Part shown: positions 25,301 to 31,786 of the stretch, one piece after another
Position numbering within the stretch: the first letter of the stretch is position 1
How the letters are laid out: the number at the start of each line of letters is the position of its first letter
Assembly: GCF_025725645.1 (NCBI RefSeq)
Contig: NZ_CP107007.1
Location: 3,038,001 to 3,102,000 of the forward strand
DNA: 64,000 nucleotides
Origin: Halomonas sp. GD1P12
Lineage (GTDB): Bacteria > Pseudomonadota > Gammaproteobacteria > Pseudomonadales > Halomonadaceae
Direction of reading: 5' to 3'
Notes under the pieces: generated by a model
What the model saw: only the letters and a program-made list of their open reading frames with translations
The model's database searches: none
What the model was told of the DNA's origin: nothing
Position numbers and translations under genes: made by a program

Positions 25301-25378
25301 CAAGTCCAGCGCGCTCTACAAGACGCCGAGCGCCGTGCAGCGGCAGCGACCCGGCGCAACTTCTATGACAACGACTAA
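22301..25378 (+). CDS. T: Tail tape measure protein (P2 gpT)
   Basis: 1025 residues (P2 gpT is 815). Residues ~15-240 form a long coiled coil rich in Arg/Glu/Gln. The TP901-type tape-measure core (LRQQSRDLGASTAFSATEVGSGQEFLLRAGMS) begins at about 290. Hydrophobic helices occupy ~590-690. The C-terminal part contains two related units, ILGIHSPSRVFAGFGMNIVEGI and ELDTHSPSRVFKDIGVDVAGGL. The length sets tail length, so this tail should be longer than that of P2. Confidence 0.95.
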   Translation: MSRNLRLQVMLNAIDRVTGPLKKMREGAGQTAQAMRETQGQLKELQRTQSDLTSYRKARIAERQNIRAMRDAQSRAREYTQALERQREAHGVNESALKTARSEYKRLSNQMLATTLPSRQLTDALERSRLRLNETQRATDESGRALTQYRNKVRNTDERIKQLTQTNANLTERTRGLKTRLDDAGISTDNLGRSARELRTKEERLNTALQEQKRHLSEVAQRQRRLTEARDRYQNGMANMSRAQGVGMGMFGTGIAQGYAASRLLAPGVAWGEQMSTLQAVGRFDADDERYQALRQQSRDLGASTAFSATEVGSGQEFLLRAGMSSDAIRASMRDVLDLALANNTELGRAADIASNIAGAFKVDMEADGSMARVADILSGTASRANVNLEMLGETMKYLGGAEDLKLTMEQAAAMSGILGNIGIQGSQAGTTMRAMMNRLTNPAANGAAAIENIGLQVADANGNMRAMPDILRDIAQATADLGNVERKAIMQDIFGVEAGSGMAELVDAMGGGQLDEIINALGDNMGENARMAATMTDNIGGDLKALRSAWEEVGISITDTNDGPLRDLVQNITAITRGVGDWIKANPELAGTIAKVAAGMIALATVGGAVTMTFASILSPLLFARFAMATLGIKVGALAPILKTAGVALFAVGRALTVGLLGALKATAIFLATNPIGWAIMAIAGAAFLIIKYWEPIKGFFQGLWKDVKDAFGDGIGGVATLLLNWSPANLIWRGIVGAVEGLGIEVPALFQELGTFVVNGLIGGFGNGWAALREAMTQMATNLKNWFCDILGIHSPSRVFAGFGMNIVEGIINGITDMAGALRDHVTGLASNIAGWMSDTVSSAMDIGRDIAGGMADGIRNGARGAWDAVTGLARGTENTAREELDTHSPSRVFKDIGVDVAGGLRDGIERGESGPLAQVRSLANGLRNAAGGLMLGAGIATSAAADIDTRNLQIDARPPLQSGASASPVNVTINLGGITVNAAPGMDEQALARLVNEQVQRALQDAERRAAAATRRNFYDND

Positions 25379-25384
25379 GGGGCA

Positions 25385-25756
25385 TCAATGCTTCAGGTAA
25401 AACCTCAGAGCGCGCATCAAATTAACGACGGTGCCAGTCAAAGCAGAAATAAAGCCTATGTAAAAGATGTAGCCCACGTACTGAACCATCGCGCTTTCCA
25501 GGTCTTTCAACCCTCCCATGAACAGCCCGAACACGGCCATGAAGATGGCCCAAATCAAGGCGTCTAAAGAGCTTTCGTTTTTCTGGTCTTTAAAGGTAAA
25601 TCCAATGATCAAGCCCAGCAAAATGAGGATCATCTCGTGATTACCTGCTTGGACCATCCGAATATGAAAAGCGGGGTCATCAATGAGATGGCCAACTCCC
25701 ATACCAACAAGCGTCACGATAATGCCCGCAAAAATAACCCAGTTATCAGTGTTCAT
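25385..25756 (-). CDS. Four-TM protein antisense between T and U (moron)
   Basis: 123 residues with about four hydrophobic helices (WVIFAGIIVTLVGMGVGHLI, MILILLGLIIGFTF, LIWAIFMAVFGLFMGGL, YVGYIFYIGFISALTGTVV). It lies on the strand opposite the tail operon: its stop is 7 bp from the end of T and its start 16 bp before U. The ribosome site is AAGG. The composition is AT-richer than the neighbours. No family recognised. It looks like a lysogenic-conversion gene; a superinfection-exclusion role is a guess from membrane location and placement. Confidence 0.75.
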   Translation of the reverse strand: MNTDNWVIFAGIIVTLVGMGVGHLIDDPAFHIRMVQAGNHEMILILLGLIIGFTFKDQKNESSLDALIWAIFMAVFGLFMGGLKDLESAMVQYVGYIFYIGFISALTGTVVNLMRALRFYLKH

Positions 25757-25771
25757 AAGGTGCCTTAATTT

Positions 25772-26215
25772 ATGATGATGACCTACGGCCTATTTGTCTT
25801 CGGCCTCAATACCGCTGCTTACCAAGAGCTTCAACGCCAAACGAACTGGCGCCACGCCAGCCAGTCGCGCATCAACGCCCGCCCGGTTCACCAGTTCCTC
25901 GGCCCCGGCGACGACACCATCACGCTGACCGGCACGCTATTGCCCATGTTCACCGGTGGCCAGCAAAACCTCGATATGCTCCGGTCGCTCGCCGACGGCG
26001 GCCGCGCCTGGCCGCTGATCGAAGGCACCGGCACTTATTACGGCATGTTCGCGATCACCAGCCTCAGCGAACGCAAATCCGAGTTTTTCCGCGACGGCGC
26101 GGCGAAACAGATCGAGTTCGACCTCCAGCTAACACGCATCGACGAGGGCCGCACCGAACTCCTCGGCGTCCTCGAAAACAGCGCCCTGCGCGCGCTGACC
26201 GGGGCGCTCGCATGA
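25772..26215 (+). CDS. U: Tail protein U (P2 gpU)
   Basis: 147 residues. Matches P2 gpU: MMMTYGLFVFGLNTAAYQELQRQTNWRHASQSRINARPVHQFLGPGDDTITLTGTLLPMFTGG, then MLRSLADGGRAWPLIEGTGTYYGMFAITSLSERKSEFFRDG..KQIEFDLQLTRID. It is likely the terminator protein fixing the tail length. No good ribosome site precedes the three in-frame ATG codons. It overlaps D by four bases. Confidence 0.94.
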   Translation: MMMTYGLFVFGLNTAAYQELQRQTNWRHASQSRINARPVHQFLGPGDDTITLTGTLLPMFTGGQQNLDMLRSLADGGRAWPLIEGTGTYYGMFAITSLSERKSEFFRDGAAKQIEFDLQLTRIDEGRTELLGVLENSALRALTGALA

Positions 26216-27198
26216 GCATCCAGCCCGACTACCGCATCACGCTACAAGGCCAGGTTATCAGCCCGGAGTTTCGCGCCCGCCTCGCATCGCTCACGCTCCA
26301 TGACCGCCGAGGCATGCAGGCCGACCAGCTCGACATTGTGCTGACCGACGACGACGGCATGCTCGACATTCCCCCCACCGGCGCCGAGCTGATTCTCGCC
26401 ATCGGCTGGAAAGGTCAGCCGCTCAGCGAGCGCGGCACGTTCATCGTCGATGAAGTCGAGCACACCGGCGCACCGGACACCCTCAACATCCGCGCCTCGA
26501 GCGCGAACCTGCGCGCAGGACTGCCCGGCAAGCGCACCCAAAGCTGGGATAGCGTCACCGTGCGCGACATCATCGAAACCATCGCCGCCCGACATGACCT
26601 CACCCCCAGCGTCGGCGCCACGCTCGCCGGCGTGCGCGTCACCCACATAGACCAGACCGACGAGTCAGACCTCCACTTCCTGACCCGCCTCGCCGAGCGC
26701 TTCGACGCCGTGGCCACCGTCAAAACCGGCCACCTCATCTTCGTACCCGCCGGCCAGGCTACCACCGCCACCGGCCTGACGATCCCGCCCATCACCCTAC
26801 GCCGCCAAACCGGCGACCAGCACCGCTACCTAAAAGCCGAGCGCGAAGCCTACAGCGGCGTCACCGCGCTCTGGAACAACACCGCCCACGCCACCCGCGA
26901 GGCGGTAACGGTAGGCGAGCCGGAAAACGCCCAGCAGCTGCGCCACACTTACGTAAGCGAGACCGAGGCGCTTGAGGCCGCGCAAGCCGAATGGCAGCGC
27001 CTGCAACGCGGCACCGCCTATTTCAGCATCACCCAAGCGGCGGGCGAGCCCGAGCTCTTCCCCGAAACACCCGCGTGGTGCAACGGCTGGAAACGCCAGA
27101 TCGACGAAACGCCGTGGATCATCGTTGAGGTCATCCACCGCCTCACCGACACGAGCTACACCACCACTCTTGAACTTGAGACACGACCAAATAATTAG
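26212..27198 (+). CDS. D: Late control protein D / baseplate hub (P2 gpD)
   Basis: 328 residues of the Phage_GPD family, homologous to T4 gp27 hubs. Pattern: PDYRITLQGQVISPEFRARLASLTLHDRRGMQADQLDIVLTDDDGMLDIPPTGAELILAIGWKGQPLSERGTFIVDEVEHTGAPDTLNIRASSANLR. It then has VTHIDQTDESDLHFLTRLAERFDAVATVKTGHLIF. Last gene of the FI operon. Unlike in P2, no ogr gene follows. Confidence 0.94.
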   Translation: MSIQPDYRITLQGQVISPEFRARLASLTLHDRRGMQADQLDIVLTDDDGMLDIPPTGAELILAIGWKGQPLSERGTFIVDEVEHTGAPDTLNIRASSANLRAGLPGKRTQSWDSVTVRDIIETIAARHDLTPSVGATLAGVRVTHIDQTDESDLHFLTRLAERFDAVATVKTGHLIFVPAGQATTATGLTIPPITLRRQTGDQHRYLKAEREAYSGVTALWNNTAHATREAVTVGEPENAQQLRHTYVSETEALEAAQAEWQRLQRGTAYFSITQAAGEPELFPETPAWCNGWKRQIDETPWIIVEVIHRLTDTSYTTTLELETRPNN

Positions 27199-27505
27199 AC
27201 CATGGGAAGGTACAAAGAGCGCCCATTTACGCTATTGTGTACACTAAACCATGAAAACCCCTTTTTTTGCTGATGAAGCCTTGAGTCAGGGGGGCATAAG
27301 TGAACCAAGGGTGGAAATAATGGTATTATATACAGCAAACCGTTTATCAGGTTGGCAACTGAGTCATTATGATAGGTAGGCTGTTGACAGCTCGAACATA
27401 GCTGTATACAGAACACCCAGTATCAAACGCCGGGTATACAACCGCCAAGCAGATGCTATGGCGGTTTTTGTTCGCTACCAGGCGAGCAACTGCTAGGAGA
27501 TTACT
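27199..27505. other. D-immA intergenic region: promoter words and hairpin
   Basis: No gene in 307 bp. TTGACA at 27384-27389 with TATACA at 27405-27410 (15-bp spacing) is a possible promoter. The 10-bp palindrome CTGTATACAG (27402-27411) and other TATACA words may be operator sites. The hairpin ACCGCC/GGCGGT followed by T5 (27441-27469) is a terminator either for the tail operon or within the leader of the next operon. Confidence 0.5.
27441..27469 (+). terminator. Hairpin with T-run before immA
   Basis: ACCGCC (27441-27446) pairs with GGCGGT (27460-27465), followed by TTTT. It could end transcription from D or act in the immA leader. Confidence 0.55.
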
Positions 27506-28012
27506 ATGGCACGCGTAAATGTAACCGAGAAAGTACGCAAAGTACTGGAGCTTACTTGGGACGATGAGCTCCCAGTGGAGCCGGTTGACATTGCTCGTTA
27601 CCTGCTAATCACGAAGGGGGGTGAGAAGCGCAACATTTCAATGGTCGGGCGCTCAAACATCCAATTCAGTGGTCAAGCGCGATTTGACAAAGATAAGGGC
27701 CGGTATTTTTGTGAATACAACACTACTGAGCCCAGCTACCGTCAACGATTTACCCAAGCTCATGAGCTGGGGCATGTGGTATTAGGCCATGTTCGTAACG
27801 GTGCTAGTCCGAAACGAGATACTAGCTTTGCTGTGAGCTCAAATGATCAAGATGAGATTGATGCTAATCAATTCGCGGCTGAGCTTCTAATGCCGGAAGA
27901 GTATGTGCGGACAGCCGTGAAACAAGAGTTCAACCTTAATAAGTTAGCTAATTTGTTTGACGTATCCACAACAGCCATGCATTACAGGTTAAAAAACCTA
28001 CGTTTACTATGA
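27506..28012 (+). CDS. ImmA/IrrE-family metallopeptidase
   Basis: 168 residues. Zinc protease motif HELGH at 86-90 (QAHELGHVVLGH), with the downstream family block DEIDANQFAAELLMP (116-130) that supplies the third ligand. The C-terminus (LNKLANLFDVSTTAMHYRLKNL) is HTH-like, as in the family. ImmA proteins usually cleave an XRE regulator encoded beside them. None lies here; instead the gene overlaps a two-TM protein gene by four bases (ATGA). Strong ribosome site CTAGGAG. AT-rich relative to the phage genes. It may cleave the partner, the phage repressor or an unlinked regulator. Confidence 0.88.
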   Translation: MARVNVTEKVRKVLELTWDDELPVEPVDIARYLLITKGGEKRNISMVGRSNIQFSGQARFDKDKGRYFCEYNTTEPSYRQRFTQAHELGHVVLGHVRNGASPKRDTSFAVSSNDQDEIDANQFAAELLMPEEYVRTAVKQEFNLNKLANLFDVSTTAMHYRLKNLRLL

Positions 28013-28698
28013 AGTTTTCATCTTTTTTTTCGCATTATTTTCAAAATAAAAACAAACACCAACCGCCCTCAAGTGGATCGGATGAAGGAAACGTCGAGCC
28101 ACCGGGACTAGAAAAGCCTCCTAGCCTCAGTGATTCGAATGAAGAAAACACCGAGCCATTGGGGCTAGACAAGCGTTCTAGCCCTGACGATTACAATGAA
28201 GAAGATTGGACGGGAACGGAAACTCCAGAACAGTCAGACGAAGTCGGCAAAAAGCTTCGTCAGCGGCATGATGATGATCTGAATCGTGACAAGGTTGCTC
28301 GTCATACCCAAGGTACGCAACAAGTCGAGCAAATCATCACGCGTACCAAAACGGCATCTAAAAACTTCCTCAAGTTATCCGTTACTGGTGCTATCATAAT
28401 TTTCTTGGTTGGTTTTTTCTCATTGCCACAAACGCGTGAAATATTGAATCTCTTCCAATGGATAGAGTTAGATGCTGATATAGCCAACTCGGGGCATTGG
28501 ACTATATATCTACTTCTGTTTTTACCTACTACATTAATGGCCGTCTTAGGCATCACCCTCTGGATCACTGGCCTAAAGTTCTCATCACAAATTTATGGCG
28601 GTATTCAAGGATCAGAAGAAAAAGGGACTAACGAAACCGTATCAGAGTGCTTCAAAACTGTCCAAGAGCTCTTAAAGCAAAACAGCGGATCGCCGTAA
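28009..28698 (+). CDS. Two-TM protein with acidic repeat tail, immA partner
   Basis: 229 residues, no family recognised. Residues ~20-75 form an acidic disordered tail with a near-repeat (EGNVEPPGLEKPPS then EENTEPLGLDKRSS). Residues ~80-125 are charged and helical. TM helices lie at ~127-146 (VTGAIIIFLVGFFSL) and ~165-188 (TIYLLLFLPTTLMAVLGITLWIT). A short C-terminal helix follows. It is translationally coupled to the ImmA protease and followed by a strong terminator, so the two form a bicistronic unit. It is a candidate substrate or effector of the protease. Confidence 0.75.
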   Translation: MKFSSFFSHYFQNKNKHQPPSSGSDEGNVEPPGLEKPPSLSDSNEENTEPLGLDKRSSPDDYNEEDWTGTETPEQSDEVGKKLRQRHDDDLNRDKVARHTQGTQQVEQIITRTKTASKNFLKLSVTGAIIIFLVGFFSLPQTREILNLFQWIELDADIANSGHWTIYLLLFLPTTLMAVLGITLWITGLKFSSQIYGGIQGSEEKGTNETVSECFKTVQELLKQNSGSP

Positions 28699-28703
28699 TC
28701 CAA

Positions 28704-28730
28704 AGCCCCGGTCTTCAGCCGGGGCTTTTT
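28704..28730 (+). terminator. Terminator of the immA operon
   Basis: AGCCCCGG/CCGGGGCT hairpin with a 7-nt loop and T-run, 6 bp after the stop of the two-TM gene. Confidence 0.85.
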
Positions 28731-28875
28731 CGTGTAGGCCCGCCCTCCTTGGCGGGTGCTCATCCGTCGCAGTTCTCGGGCGGTAAACCGCGTGCTTTCA
28801 GGCGACACTTTCAACGTGGCAAACCTTGAGTCACTTCGCCGTAAGCAGAAAAGGACACGCATCGTCAGCGATCAC

Positions 28876-29226
28876 CTACACCGCCCAGCACCGCGCCTGC
28901 CGGACCACCACCCCCTTGAACTGCTCCGCCTTGATGAAGCACCCCTCGCCGCCGGTGGCGGGTAGCAGGCGGCAGCGCTCGCCCACGCGGTGGGTCTTGA
29001 ACAGCCGGTACTCGCCGCCTACCTCGGCCACCACCAGATCCGCGTGGCCATACGAGCGCGCCTCATCCACCACCAGTACGTCGCCTTCCATCCACGGCCC
29101 GCCGGGCGCGGCATCCTCGCCAACTTCCACCAGAAAATGGCTCGGCAAAAATCGGCGCTGGTCGAAATCCACCACCGCCGGATGCTCCACCCCCACTACG
29201 GCGGGGCCTAGATAGTTCACGCGCAT
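28876..29226 (-). CDS. UmuD/LexA-fold (S24-like) protein lacking the Ser
   Basis: 116 residues from ATG 29226 (MRVNYLGPAVVG), weak ribosome site AGGA; an ATG at 29280 would add 18 residues. The S24 fold pattern is clear: WMEGDVLVVDEARSYGHADLVVAEVGGEYRLFKTHRVGE. The place of the catalytic Ser-Met reads GGPWMEGD, so the nucleophile is absent; Lys77 (LFKTH) remains. It is therefore probably not self-cleaving. It is divergent from umuC across an SOS box. A role as a pre-shortened UmuD'-like partner of the polymerase is an inference. Confidence 0.75.
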   Translation of the reverse strand: MRVNYLGPAVVGVEHPAVVDFDQRRFLPSHFLVEVGEDAAPGGPWMEGDVLVVDEARSYGHADLVVAEVGGEYRLFKTHRVGERCRLLPATGGEGCFIKAEQFKGVVVRQARCWAV

Positions 29227-29289
29227 GTCGTCGTCCTGTTCTGCGGTTCGTCCCGGCGAATTTGCCTCTCGCCTTCTCATTGTCTAATA

Positions 29290-29305
29290 CTGTATAAAAC
29301 GACAG
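29290..29305. promoter_or_regulatory. LexA (SOS) box between umuD-like and umuC
   Basis: CTGT-N8-ACAG with spacer ATAAAACG, in the wider context TACTGT...ACAGTC. It lies 25 bp before the UmuC start and 64 bp before the divergent UmuD-like start, so LexA bound here could repress both. Confidence 0.82.
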
Positions 29306-29329
29306 TCTTACACAACAGGGAGGTTAAGA

Positions 29330-30655
29330 ATGATTGGTTTGGTCGACTGCAATAATTTTTACGTGAGCTGCGAGCGCGTGTTCAACCCCAAGCTCAAGGG
29401 CCGCCCGGTGGGCATCATGTCCAACAACGACGGCTGTATCATCGCCCGCTCCAACGAGCTGAAGGCGCTGGGTATCGAGATGGGCACGCCCGCGCACCTG
29501 GTACGCCACCAGGTCGAACGCGGCGAGATCATCCTCTACTCCTCCAACTACGAGCTCTACGGCGACATGTCTCACCGGGTGCAAAGCATCCTCGAGGAAG
29601 AAACCGCCGGCGTGGAGCCCTACTCCATCGACGAGATGTTCGTGCGCATGGACGGCTTCGAGCCCGAGGCCCTGCTACACCACGCCAAGGGCCTGCGCTG
29701 GAAGGTGGGCCGCTATACCGGCATTCCGGTTTGCGTCGGCGTGGCCGCCACCCATACCCTCGCCAAGCTGGCCAACCGCATCGCCAAGAAGCACCCGGGC
29801 TACCCGGGCGTATGCATCCTCCACGCGGACACTGCCGAGGCCCGCGCTCTGCTCCAACAGATCGACGTGGGCGACGTGTGGGGCGTCGGCCGCCGCCTCA
29901 CCGAGCGCCTGCAAGTCATGGGCATCAAAACGGCGTGGGATCTCCGTGAAGCGGATGCCAAGCGCCTGCGCCGCAAGTTCAGCGTGAACATGGAACGCAC
30001 GGTGCTTGAGCTGCGCGGGATCAGCTGCCTGGAAATGAACGACCTGGCCGAGCCCAAAAAGCGCATCATGACCAGCCGATCGTTCGGGCGCTCCACCGGC
30101 AACCTCAGCGACCTCGCCGGGGCGATCCGCCACCACGCCCAGCGCGGCGCCGAAAAGCTGCGCGCGCAAAAGAGCCTCGCCCGGGCGGTGCTGGTATTCC
30201 TCAAGACGGACCGCTTCCGGCCGGACCAGCCGCAGTACTCCCCTAGCGTGGTCGTCGAACTCGAACGCCCCACCCAGGACACCCGCGAGATCCTCCACGC
30301 CGCAAGCGAAGGCCTGAACCGCATCTACCGGCCCAAGTACGGCTACAAGAAAGCCGGCGTGATGATGCTGGACCTCACCGACCAGCACCGCCAACAGCTC
30401 AGCCTGATGGACACACCGCAAACGGAAGAAGACCGCCAGCGCAGCCAGAAGCTCATGGCCACGATGGACGAACTGAACGAGAAGATGGGGAAAGGCACGG
30501 TGCGCTTGGGACTACCGGAGAAGCACGCGCCGTGGCATTTGCGGTGCGCGCACCGAAGCCCACGGTATACGACGCAGTGGGGGGAGTTGATGCGGGCTTA
30601 TACAGATGAGGGGTCGGCCAATGGAGTAAAACCCAATATGATCGGCCCAAAGTAG
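29330..30655 (+). CDS. umuC: DNA polymerase V catalytic subunit (UmuC-like)
   Basis: 441 residues, Y-family translesion polymerase. Catalytic acidic residues are D6 (VDCNNFYVSCE) and D101-E102 (YSIDEMF). HhH region: GVGRRLTERLQVMGI. Little-finger domain: residues ~240-345. The beta-clamp-binding peptide QLSLM is at 356-360. The C-terminus ends KHAPWHLRCAHRSPRYTTQWGELM. Ribosome site AGGGAGG. Preceded by an SOS box, so it should be DNA-damage induced. Prophage-borne umuC can raise mutation rates of the lysogen. The partner gene is divergent rather than upstream in the same operon. Confidence 0.94.
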   Translation: MIGLVDCNNFYVSCERVFNPKLKGRPVGIMSNNDGCIIARSNELKALGIEMGTPAHLVRHQVERGEIILYSSNYELYGDMSHRVQSILEEETAGVEPYSIDEMFVRMDGFEPEALLHHAKGLRWKVGRYTGIPVCVGVAATHTLAKLANRIAKKHPGYPGVCILHADTAEARALLQQIDVGDVWGVGRRLTERLQVMGIKTAWDLREADAKRLRRKFSVNMERTVLELRGISCLEMNDLAEPKKRIMTSRSFGRSTGNLSDLAGAIRHHAQRGAEKLRAQKSLARAVLVFLKTDRFRPDQPQYSPSVVVELERPTQDTREILHAASEGLNRIYRPKYGYKKAGVMMLDLTDQHRQQLSLMDTPQTEEDRQRSQKLMATMDELNEKMGKGTVRLGLPEKHAPWHLRCAHRSPRYTTQWGELMRAYTDEGSANGVKPNMIGPK

Positions 30656-30792
30656 CTCACTCGCATCCGCGTTCCCTTGCTGACTCTAGCACGAGTGATG
30701 CGCCGCACTGCGCCGAATCCTAGAACTTATTACTGAAAAAAATCCCAGCACTCAAGGGTTATGAGTTTGCGGATTTTGATCAAAATTTATGC

Positions 30793-30813
30793 GACTATGA
30801 ATTTTCATTAGTC
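30793..30813. promoter_or_regulatory. Inverted repeat in promoter region of 30835 gene
   Basis: GACTA-TGAA-TT-TTCA-T-TAGTC, an almost perfect 21-bp dyad 21 bp before the next start codon, just after a TTGATC -35-like word (30775). Possible operator for autoregulation by the winged-helix-like protein. Confidence 0.4.
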
Positions 30814-30834
30814 TATACATCGAGAGAAATAGAA

Positions 30835-31335
30835 ATGAATACACAGCAAATTAAGCAGGCAATTGCCAACCGGATGCTGAGTGAGTATGACCAAGGAAAT
30901 AACGGTATGGTCGATATGAAACAAATAGCCTCAGAGCTAGGGATACCATGGTCACAAGTCGAAAATGTAGTGGGCATGCTTCACGAACAAGGGATCGTTC
31001 GAACAGTAATTGGATGCCATGTTGCTCATTTAACCCCACTTGGCATACGAACATTAGAACCCAGCGACATAGGAGTACCCAAACAGCCACCTCAAACCGT
31101 TAATAATCACTTCAGTGGCTCATTTAACCAATCGGCGATCGCCACTACGAACGGGTATGCAACCGTTTCTGTGCAAAACACCGAGGTAAACCATTACTTT
31201 CAACAGCTAGAGCGGGCAATCGACCAATCGCAGAACATCCCGTCCGAGCAGAAGCAAAAGTGGAAAACAGACCTATGGGAGATGTCCAAGCATCCAGCAC
31301 TGGTAGCAGCGCTAGGAGCAATTTTAGGCGGGTAG
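30835..31335 (+). CDS. Winged-helix-like protein with hydrophobic C-tail
   Basis: 166 residues, no firm family. Residues ~1-65 look like a winged helix (QQIKQAIANRMLSEY...MKQIASELGIPWSQVENVVGMLHEQGIVRTV..HVAHLTPLGI). Residues ~82-112 are Asn/Ser/Thr-rich strands (VNNHFSGSFNQSAIATTNGYATVSV). Residues ~118-150 are helical and charged. The end HPALVAALGAILGG is a short hydrophobic tail. This plan of sensor or DNA-binding part, beta linker and membrane-active tail recurs in bacterial accessory genes. Function unknown; a small toxin or effector is possible. Confidence 0.7.
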   Translation: MNTQQIKQAIANRMLSEYDQGNNGMVDMKQIASELGIPWSQVENVVGMLHEQGIVRTVIGCHVAHLTPLGIRTLEPSDIGVPKQPPQTVNNHFSGSFNQSAIATTNGYATVSVQNTEVNHYFQQLERAIDQSQNIPSEQKQKWKTDLWEMSKHPALVAALGAILGG

Positions 31336-31365
31336 TCAGGCTAAAAAGGAACAGTTGGACGGCAG

Positions 31366-31566
31366 TTAGCCGCCCGCAAACCGGATGATAGCAAACACCA
31401 AGGCAGAGACCGCCACGATGATACCCACATTCCATTTAATAATGTTGGTTTCGGTCTTGGCCAAGCTTTCCTTGGTGGCCGTCGTTTCCTTAATGATGGC
31501 AACCTCTTGCTCAAGGTGACGCAAGCACTGTTCCATAACCGCGCTGGGAGCCATCTGGTAGCTCAT
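31366..31566 (-). CDS. Small coiled-coil protein with C-terminal TM
   Basis: 66 residues: a helical charged half (MEQCLRHLEQEVAIIKETTATKESLAKTETNIIKW) and one TM helix (NVGIIVAVSALVFAIIRFA) ending the protein. It resembles small tail-anchored phage proteins. No clear ribosome site; its start lies inside the gene at 31511-31744, so translation may be coupled. Convergent with the winged-helix gene. Confidence 0.55.
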   Translation of the reverse strand: MSYQMAPSAVMEQCLRHLEQEVAIIKETTATKESLAKTETNIIKWNVGIIVAVSALVFAIIRFAGG

Positions 31567-31744
31567 GAATCACACTTACCGCCGGGGCTAATCCTTGGAC
31601 TCGGCCCGAAAGTTCCCCATGCGGATCGAAAACTGAAATACTTATTTCGCCGCTAAAACACATTGGACTTTGCTTTGAGACTCCCTTACTAGCTAGAAAA
31701 TCCTTAATAACGCTACCTGTTACTTGATAAGTAAAACCGATCAT
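31511..31744 (-). CDS. Small hypothetical protein
   Basis: 77 residues from ATG 31744 (MIGFTYQVTGSVIKDFLASKGVSKQSP...), a soluble mixed alpha/beta pattern with no known motif. An AGGG site lies about seven bases before the start. It overlaps the next gene by 56 bp. It is in the same direction as, and shortly after, the cI-linked operon, so it could be its last translated part. Weakly supported. Confidence 0.45.
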   Translation of the reverse strand: MIGFTYQVTGSVIKDFLASKGVSKQSPMCFSGEISISVFDPHGELSGRVQGLAPAVSVIHELPDGSQRGYGTVLASP

Positions 31745-31786
31745 TTGTATACCCTGCAAATACCCACCAACCTAACAAAATTCCTT

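Noticed and set aside
27320..27379. 19-codon plus-strand leader peptide
   Set aside because: A ribosome-like site is present but length, lack of conservation data and no regulatory codon pattern make it unsupportable.
27402..27411. CTGTATACAG as a LexA box
   Set aside because: Spacing is CTGT-N2-ACAG, not CTGT-N8-ACAG; kept only as a generic palindrome.
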